DNA of 5,856 nt. Origin: JAAUQA01 sp036351435. GTDB lineage: Bacteria > Pseudomonadota > Gammaproteobacteria > Competibacterales > Competibacteraceae. Location: assembly GCA_036351435.1 (NCBI GenBank), contig JAZBPA010000097.1, positions 1-5,856 on the forward strand, given 5' to 3'. The position numbers and the translations under genes are program-made. This document shows positions 1-4,464 of the stretch, in pieces. The notes under the pieces were generated by a model. The model had not been told where the DNA came from, ran no database searches, and saw only the letters and a program-made list of their open reading frames with translations. Position 1 is the stretch's first letter; each line of letters begins with the position of its first letter.

Positions 1-1179
1 TACGGGATGCTGGATGTGTGGATGAGTCATGGCGATCAAGTCACTGAGCTGCCGCCAGGTTTCGTGCGCATCGCCAGTACCCCGACCTGTCCGATTGCCG
101 GTTTGGCCGATGAGGAAAGACGGATTTACGGGGTGCAGTTCCATCCCGAAGTCACTCATACCCGCCAGGGTACCCGCATTTTGCGTCGGTTTGTGCTGGA
201 TATCTGCGGTTGCGAGACGCTGTGGAATACCGGAAATATCATCGAAGATAGCCTTGATTCGGTGCGTTCCCAAGTCGGTGATGACGAAGTGCTGCTAGCG
301 TTATCGGGTGGGGTGGATTCCTCGGTAGTGGCCGCCCTATTGCACCGCGCCATCGGCAAACAACTGACCTGCATCTTTGTGGACACGGGTTTGTTGCGCC
401 TGCATGAAGGCGAGCAAGTCATGGCCACCTTCGCTGAGCATTTAGGCGTGCGGGTACTGCGCATCAACGCTGCCGAACGGTTTTTGACGGCCCTGCAAGG
501 CAGCGACGATCCGGAACACAAGCGCAAAATTATCGGCAAGTTGTTTATTGATGTGTTCGAGGAAGAAGCAGCAAAATTGCCCAATGTCCGTTGGCTGGCA
601 CAGGGGACGATTTATCCCGATGTCATCGAATCGGCAGGTGCGCGTAGCGGCAAGGCTCATGTCATCAAATCCCACCATAATGTCGGTGGACTGCCGGCAG
701 CAATGCGCTTGCATTTGTTGGAGCCGCTGCGGGAGCTGTTCAAAGACGAGGTGCGGCGGTTAGGTTTGGAATTGGGCTTGCCGTCGGAAATGGTCTATCG
801 TCATCCTTTTCCCGGTCCCGGCTTAGCGGTACGGGTGCTGGGCGAAGTGCAGCCGGAATACGTGGCTTTGCTGCGGCGGGCCGATGCTATTTTTATCGAA
901 GAACTGCGCCGCCACGAGCTCTATGATCGGGTCAGTCAAGCATTCGCCGTATTCCTGCCGGTGCGTTCGGTCGGCGTGATGGGCGACGGGCGTTGTTACG
1001 ATTATGTGATTGCGCTGCGGGCGGTGGAGACCACCGATTTCATGACCGCGCAATGGGCGCATTTGCCCTATGAATTCTTAGATCTAGTATCGCGGCGTAT
1101 CATTAATGAAATCAACGGTATTTCCCGCGTGGTCTACGACATTTCCGGCAAACCACCGGCCACCATAGAGTGGGAATAA
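1..1179 (+). CDS. guaA: GMP synthase (glutamine-hydrolysing), 5'-truncated by window edge
   Basis: GMP synthase converts XMP, glutamine and ATP to GMP in the last step of guanine nucleotide synthesis, in the cytosol. The reading frame is open from base 1; 392 residues are visible. Adding the roughly 133 missing residues gives about 525, the length of the E. coli enzyme. Visible parts in order: the end of the class I glutamine amidotransferase domain with MSHGD (8-12) and QFHPE (46-50), which supplies the His and Glu of the catalytic triad (the Cys lies upstream of the window); the ATP pyrophosphatase P-loop SGGVDSS (102-108); GTIYPDVIES and KSHHNVGG in the synthetase domain; HPFPGPGL; and a C-terminal dimerisation domain ending in the standard KPPATIEWE. 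Nothing is broken, so this is the working copy. Its last 321 bp recur at 2635-2955, so its 3' end may be host sequence or may have been supplied by an inserted element. Confidence 0.97.
   Translation, partial: YGMLDVWMSHGDQVTELPPGFVRIASTPTCPIAGLADEERRIYGVQFHPEVTHTRQGTRILRRFVLDICGCETLWNTGNIIEDSLDSVRSQVGDDEVLLALSGGVDSSVVAALLHRAIGKQLTCIFVDTGLLRLHEGEQVMATFAEHLGVRVLRINAAERFLTALQGSDDPEHKRKIIGKLFIDVFEEEAAKLPNVRWLAQGTIYPDVIESAGARSGKAHVIKSHHNVGGLPAAMRLHLLEPLRELFKDEVRRLGLELGLPSEMVYRHPFPGPGLAVRVLGEVQPEYVALLRRADAIFIEELRRHELYDRVSQAFAVFLPVRSVGVMGDGRCYDYVIALRAVETTDFMTAQWAHLPYEFLDLVSRRIINEINGISRVVYDISGKPPATIEWE
1141..1179 (+). repeat. Putative left attachment end (guaA 3' terminus)
   Basis: The last 39 bp of intact guaA match the last 39 bp of the second guaA tail (2917-2955) at 35 of 39 positions by hand count, with the first 20 bases identical. 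The 3' end of guaA is an established target of island integrases, which restore the gene on one side and leave a copy of the end on the other. The attachment role is inferred: no integrase is in the window and the crossover point is not determined. Confidence 0.5.
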
Positions 1180-1217
1180 TCTCCATTTCTTCCTAAGCTG
1201 TCGGATACTCGCCAGTC

Positions 1218-1251
1218 CTTTCGGGCTTACCGGAAGTCTTCAAGACCTTTT
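1218..1251 (+). terminator. Possible weak terminator downstream of guaA
   Basis: In the 107-bp gap after guaA, CTTTCGG (1218-1224) can pair with CCGGAAG (1230-1236), giving a 7-bp stem with one G-U pair and a 5-nt loop. GTCTT/AAGAC (1236-1246) follows, then a short CTTTT. The T-run is only four bases and is not directly against the stronger stem, so this is at best a weak intrinsic terminator. No clear promoter was seen in the gap. Confidence 0.25.
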
Positions 1252-1272
1252 CGCTGTCAAGCGCCGTGTATC

Positions 1273-1278
1273 AGGAGG
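1273..1278 (+). promoter_or_regulatory. Strong Shine-Dalgarno of the cargo gene
   Basis: AGGAGG lies 8 nt before the ATG at 1287, separated by an A-rich spacer. This near-ideal ribosome binding site fixes the start of the 421-aa gene and supports it as a real, well-translated gene. Confidence 0.85.
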
Positions 1279-1286
1279 AATAAAAA

Positions 1287-2552
1287 ATGGCAACCCGAGA
1301 TCTAGGTAATGGGCGTATTGAGCACTCTGGTGGAGGCTATCGCGTGGTGGTCGCAAAAGACGGGGCAATCACCGTTGCAAGAGGCGACTCGCTGAGCAAA
1401 TACTCGAAAGCCATTCACGGCGACTTCAACCATCTCAACGAATACCGGCATTGTCGTCACAAGCCAACCGGTCCTATCGCTGAATCCGATTTGCGTGAGC
1501 TGCCCAATCTCAACCAAATCATCGAAGGGGAGACGCTCTATCACTACCCTACTTGGAAAGCGGCCAAAGGAGAAGCCAGCAACGATACAGAGAACCACCC
1601 GGCCACAGTGCTGACCCGAAATGATCTCGCAAAATACCGTTTTCAAAAGAGAATTGCTGATCCGCTAGCCCAATATACTTATTTTACTGAGGGTGAAGTC
1701 TATCGCGCTTCTGACGGCAGACGGCTGGTCGTCGGCGGACTGAACGTTGTTTCAGCAGTCGCCTATATACCGCTTGATCCAACAAACCCCAACGTTGGCA
1801 AAGTGGTTTTGCAAAATAATTCACAGTTTCGCAGCGACCTGTCGAGCTATTTTTACGGCGATTTAGCCAAACGAATGGCACCGTTGAAAAAACTGGTCGA
1901 ACTGGAAGTCGCGTTGATGCTAGGCATTGCCAGCGCTGTCAGCGGACCTGCCGGCATGATGATCATGGGCGTCTCGTTTCTAGAAATGATCGTCAACAAT
2001 CGAACCTATTTTGACCACCTCATCAAAGCGCTGCGAGTGTGCGCTAGCTCCATGCCCTATATCGCACAAAATGCACCGACGCTGGCTGAAAAACTGTCGA
2101 TCGGTGTCGGCTTGAACGTACTCAAGCAATTGGTCGGCGTTGGCACGGGCATCGCAAAGAACACACCGCAAGGGATCGCCAACAATCCCAAAGCTGCTGC
2201 TACTGCAACCGGCCAACTCATCGGTTATTGCACTTTTGTTGCCGATCAACAGAACCCGGAGCTGGACAAACGCTGGAGCGGTGGCAACTATCGACTCAGC
2301 CGAATGGCAGTCGCCAAGTATCTGGTGACACGTGCGCTGACGATTATCGCCAAATCCATTCCTGGTGCGATCGGGCTGACGATGGAAGAAAAAGCGCTGG
2401 AAGCGGCAGAGCTGGTTCGAAATCTTCGTGCTCAGGGTGTTCCTATCAGCGACCCCGAAGCGGCCAGAATTGTCGATGAGATCAGCGAAAACCCAAAGCA
2501 GCTCGAAAAATACCTACACGACATTAATGAGTCGGTCAAACTGCTGATTTGA
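1287..2552 (+). CDS. Unrecognised 421-aa protein with LysM-like N-terminus and hydrophobic central helices
   Basis: I do not recognise this family. Seen: an N-terminal stretch rich in Gly and beta-prone residues (1-30). Next is a LysM-like segment, with GDSLSKYSKAIHGD (33-46) resembling the start of a LysM repeat and NQIIEGETLYHYPTW (76-90) resembling the end of one. A mixed region (95-195) contains short strands. A hydrophobic block (about 203-236, AVSGPAGMMIMGVSFLEMIV near its end) could form one or two membrane or amphipathic helices. A Gly/Ala-rich region follows (270-315), then another apolar stretch (340-365) and a charged helical tail (366-421). There is no signal peptide. LysM-type N-termini joined to a membrane-active C-terminus would suit a cell-wall-associated or injected effector, but that is inference. 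The gene stands alone between the two guaA tails, with its own ribosome binding site and no obvious immunity partner, and is probably island cargo. Confidence 0.85.
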   Translation: MATRDLGNGRIEHSGGGYRVVVAKDGAITVARGDSLSKYSKAIHGDFNHLNEYRHCRHKPTGPIAESDLRELPNLNQIIEGETLYHYPTWKAAKGEASNDTENHPATVLTRNDLAKYRFQKRIADPLAQYTYFTEGEVYRASDGRRLVVGGLNVVSAVAYIPLDPTNPNVGKVVLQNNSQFRSDLSSYFYGDLAKRMAPLKKLVELEVALMLGIASAVSGPAGMMIMGVSFLEMIVNNRTYFDHLIKALRVCASSMPYIAQNAPTLAEKLSIGVGLNVLKQLVGVGTGIAKNTPQGIANNPKAAATATGQLIGYCTFVADQQNPELDKRWSGGNYRLSRMAVAKYLVTRALTIIAKSIPGAIGLTMEEKALEAAELVRNLRAQGVPISDPEAARIVDEISENPKQLEKYLHDINESVKLLI

Positions 2553-2579
2553 TCATTGCAGCAATTATAAAGAGTGCAC

Positions 2580-2625
2580 CCCGCCGCGCGGGCTATTGAC
2601 CCGGTTGAACCGTGAGTTGGGTTAA
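2580..2625 (+). other. Structured intergenic segment after the cargo gene
   Basis: Two stem-forming elements lie between the cargo gene and the guaA remnant: CCCGC/GCGGG (2580-2592, 3-nt loop), and TTGACCC (2596-2602) pairing with GGGTTAA (2619-2625) with one G-U pair, enclosing the palindrome GGTTGAACC. Neither is followed by a T-run, so a Rho-independent terminator is not well supported. They could act as a 3' stabilising structure or be remnants of the element's end. Confidence 0.25.
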
Positions 2626-2634
2626 TTAGAGCCT

Positions 2635-2955
2635 TACTCGACCTTACTGCGGCGAGCCGATGCTATTTTTATCGAAGAATTACGCCGTCACGATCTTTGC
2701 GACCACGTTAGCCAAGCGTTTGCCGTGTACTTGCCGGTGTGTTCTGTGGGCGTGATGGGCGACGGGCGCTGTTACGATTATGTGATCGCTTTGCGGGCCG
2801 TAGAGACCACCGATTTTATGACCGCGCAGTGGACCCATCTGCCTTATAAGTTCTTGGATCTGGTATCGCGGCGGATTATTAACGGACTCAACGGGATTTC
2901 CAGTGCGGTCTACTATATTTCCGGCAAACCACCGGCTACCATTGAGTGGGAGTAG
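2635..2955 (+). pseudogene. guaA: Displaced 3' tail of guaA (headless remnant)
   Basis: This segment aligns without gaps to the last 321 bp of the intact guaA (859-1179). By hand count 264/321 bases and 92/106 residues match, and both copies end in KPPATIEWE plus stop. It has no N-terminal amidotransferase or ATP-binding region, so it cannot be GMP synthase; a GTG at 2725 would give only a 76-aa fragment. Of the 57 differences, 39 are at third codon positions, showing the two tails diverged mostly under purifying selection, as in two functional guaA alleles. Yet the remnant has changes at positions I know to be strongly conserved: Arg to Cys in LPVRSVGV, and Glu to Gly, Arg to Ser and Asp to Tyr in the NEINGISRVVYDISG region. 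This suggests later decay without selection. It is most likely the host 3' end pushed aside when an island integrated, or the scar of an older insertion. Confidence 0.9.
2917..2955 (+). repeat. Putative right attachment end (guaA 3' terminus copy)
   Basis: This is the partner of the repeat at 1141-1179: 35 of 39 bases are the same and it lies in the same orientation. With the left copy it brackets a segment of about 1.8 kb holding a single gene. Sequences beyond the two stop codons differ completely, as expected at two junctions of an inserted element. Whether recombination occurred here or at the upstream edge of the 321-bp homology cannot be told from the sequence alone. Confidence 0.5.
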
Positions 2956-2990
2956 ACCGTATTGTAAGTTGTTGTATATTAAAAAAATAC

Positions 2991-3010
2991 ATTTCGAATG
3001 TTTTCGAGTG
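2991..3010 (+). repeat. Tandem 10-mer in the upstream region of the defence operon
   Basis: ATTTCGAATG is followed directly by TTTTCGAGTG (8 of 10 identical). It sits 25-44 bp upstream of the TATAAT box, overlapping the place where an activator would bind. A period of 10 bp puts both units on the same DNA face. It may be a regulator site, but short imperfect repeats arise by chance. Confidence 0.3.
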
Positions 3011-3034
3011 CATCATCAACGAGATGGAGGGCTC

Positions 3035-3040
3035 TATAAT
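3035..3040 (+). promoter_or_regulatory. -10 element (TATAAT) of the Schlafen-like/drmA operon
   Basis: A perfect TATAAT lies 58 bp before the ATG at 3099 in an AT-rich gap. The hexamer at the usual 17-bp distance (ATCATC, 3012-3017) is not a recognisable -35 and there is no extended -10 TG. The promoter may therefore be weak or activator-dependent. Transcription would start near 3046-3048, just before the inverted repeat. Confidence 0.55.
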
Positions 3041-3049
3041 ATAACGGTA

Positions 3050-3098
3050 AGCTCTGAAGTCTGGTGGCAATACTTACTTCGCAGTATACTTCAGAGCT
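3050..3098 (+). promoter_or_regulatory. 11-bp inverted repeat spanning the operon leader up to the start codon
   Basis: AGCTCTGAAGT (3050-3060) is the exact reverse complement of ACTTCAGAGCT (3088-3098), with a 27-nt loop that contains a second small stem, ATACT/AGTAT (3070-3074 with 3083-3087). The left arm begins within a few bases of the predicted transcript start. The right arm ends at the base just before the ATG at 3099, occupying the position of the ribosome binding site, which is otherwise poor (no AGGAGG-like sequence). It could be an RNA hairpin that limits translation or a two-site operator for a dimeric repressor. The gene it precedes encodes a protein with winged-helix and nucleic-acid-binding domains, so autoregulation is plausible. 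Confidence 0.6.
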
Positions 3099-4451
3099 AT
3101 GGATCTGATCGACTTACTAAAACGCCCCGAAAGCAAGACGCTGGAATTCAAGCGTGATCTCTCGTCTCCGGATGGTATATTGCGCACCATCGTGGCGTTC
3201 GCCAATACGGCGGGTGGTGTGCTGCTGCTGGGCGTGGAGGACACCACGCGGAATGTGCGTGGTGTGGCGAAGCCACTGGCCATGGAAGAACGGCTGGCGA
3301 ACCTGATCAGCGATAGCATCCTTCCGCGCCTGATTCCGGATATCGAGATACTGCCATGGCGCCGCAGCCTTGTCCTGGCGGTGCAGGTGTATCCAAGCCC
3401 TGGCCGGCCCCATTACCTTAAGCGTGCCGGCCTTGACGGCGGCGTCTATGTGCGAGTCGGTTCCACCAATCGCCGCGCCGACCGCGAATTGATCGACGAA
3501 CTGCGGCGTTTTGCCCGTGGTGAAACTTACGACGAACAGGCGATGCCCGAGTGCGACTCGGAAGCGCTCGAATTCCGAGTCGCTTCCGAGTTGTTCGCGC
3601 CCGTGCGCAAGCTCAAACGCGCTGACCTGGAGACGCTGCGGCTGATGGTGAAGCATCAGGGGCGCAAGGTGCCCACGGTCGGCGGCATGCTGCTTTTCGG
3701 CAAGGAACGCGAACGCTATTTTCCTGATGCCTGGGTTCAGGCTGGCCGTTTTCGGGGAACTGACAAGACCCATATCATCGACACACTGGAAATCAGAACT
3801 TTTCCAGTGCGTGCTGTGGAAGAGGCTGTTGCTTTTGTTCAGAAGCATGCCCTGCACGCAATGGAGATAGGAACCGTGCATCGCAAGGAACGCTGGAATC
3901 TCCCGCCAGTGGCGGTGCGCGAGGCAGTCGTCAATTCCATCGTGCATACCGATTATGCCCAACACGGCGCCCCCATCCGGATTTCCATTTTCGACGACCG
4001 GCTGGAAGTGGAAAATCCTGGCTTACTGCCTTTTGGTTTGACGGTAGATGATCTGCTCCACGGCGTGTCCAAATTGCGCAATCGAGTCATCGGACGGGTG
4101 TTCCATGAACTGGGATTAATAGAACAGTGGGGAAGTGGCATCCAGCGCATGATGGCAGTTTGCCGCGATGCGGGTCTGACGTCGCCAGTTCTGGAAGAAA
4201 TCGGCACCCATTTTCGCGTGACCATCCACACTACTAGCACCGGCGCTCCCAGCGTCGATAAAACAGACCAGGCCATTCTGGATGCCCTAGCCGCAGGCAA
4301 CGGGCTTTCGACCCAGGAGATTGCCACCGTGATTGGTCTGACCGCTCGCGCCACTCGCAGCCGCTTGCTCAAGCTGGTTGAACGCGGTCTGGTGAGAGAA
4401 ATTGGAACGAGCCAGCAGGATCCAAGGCGGCGGTATTACAGGACAGGATAG
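3099..4451 (+). CDS. Schlafen-type AlbA_2 / HATPase_c_4 / winged-helix protein
   Basis: This 450-aa protein has the architecture of the family of putative transcriptional regulators that share a domain with mammalian Schlafen. The AlbA_2 domain (about 1-140) has the hallmark LEFKRDLS (15-22) and FANTAGGVLLLGVED (34-48), then YVRVGSTNRRAD (117-128). The middle region leads into a GHKL ATPase fold of HATPase_c_4 type, with REAVVNSIVHTDY (274-286; Glu275 and Asn279 as the N-box), ENPGLLP (305-311) and GSGIQRM (345-351). A C-terminal winged helix (about 388-435) reads STQEIATVIGLTARATRSRLLKLVERGLV; its first half is the HTH. AlbA_2 proteins bind or cut RNA or act as regulators; which applies here is unknown. 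The ATG at 3099 gives a full-length AlbA_2 start (MDLIDLLKRPESKTLEFK) although no good Shine-Dalgarno precedes it. It ends 13 bp before the DrmA-like gene with no terminator between, so it is probably co-transcribed as a regulator or accessory factor of the defence system. Confidence 0.92.
   Translation: MDLIDLLKRPESKTLEFKRDLSSPDGILRTIVAFANTAGGVLLLGVEDTTRNVRGVAKPLAMEERLANLISDSILPRLIPDIEILPWRRSLVLAVQVYPSPGRPHYLKRAGLDGGVYVRVGSTNRRADRELIDELRRFARGETYDEQAMPECDSEALEFRVASELFAPVRKLKRADLETLRLMVKHQGRKVPTVGGMLLFGKERERYFPDAWVQAGRFRGTDKTHIIDTLEIRTFPVRAVEEAVAFVQKHALHAMEIGTVHRKERWNLPPVAVREAVVNSIVHTDYAQHGAPIRISIFDDRLEVENPGLLPFGLTVDDLLHGVSKLRNRVIGRVFHELGLIEQWGSGIQRMMAVCRDAGLTSPVLEEIGTHFRVTIHTTSTGAPSVDKTDQAILDALAAGNGLSTQEIATVIGLTARATRSRLLKLVERGLVREIGTSQQDPRRRYYRTG
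3547..3591 (+). repeat. Cluster of CCGAGT/ACTCGG motifs forming competing hairpins
   Basis: Inside the Schlafen-like gene, CCGAGT occurs at 3547-3552, 3575-3580 and 3586-3591 and its reverse complement at 3556-3561. This allows three alternative perfect stems: 3547-3552 with 3556-3561; GCGACTCGGAA (3553-3563) with 3573-3583; and ACTCGGAAGCG (3556-3566) with 3581-3591. The last two stems are 11 bp each and mutually exclusive. The region encodes the linker after the AlbA_2 domain (residues 151-164), where protein constraint is low. Confidence 0.6.
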
Positions 4452-4464
4452 AAGTGTAAGGATA

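Noticed and set aside
156..584. 142-codon open frame on the minus strand within guaA
   Set aside because: It is antisense to the conserved P-loop and synthetase region of guaA and its translation resembles nothing recognisable.
2725..2955. Possible 76-aa protein starting at GTG 2725
   Set aside because: It is the in-frame tail of the guaA remnant; homology continues upstream of the GTG to 2635 and no ribosome binding site supports a start there.
2956..3098. Possible tRNA or small RNA gene between the guaA remnant and the defence operon
   Set aside because: No cloverleaf or T-loop sequence was found. The AT-rich gap is better explained as a promoter and leader.
3117..3965. 282-codon open frame on the minus strand opposite the Schlafen-like gene
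   Set aside because: It lies entirely inside a gene with clear domains and shows no recognisable motif of its own. Its length is explained by GC-rich codon bias on the sense strand.
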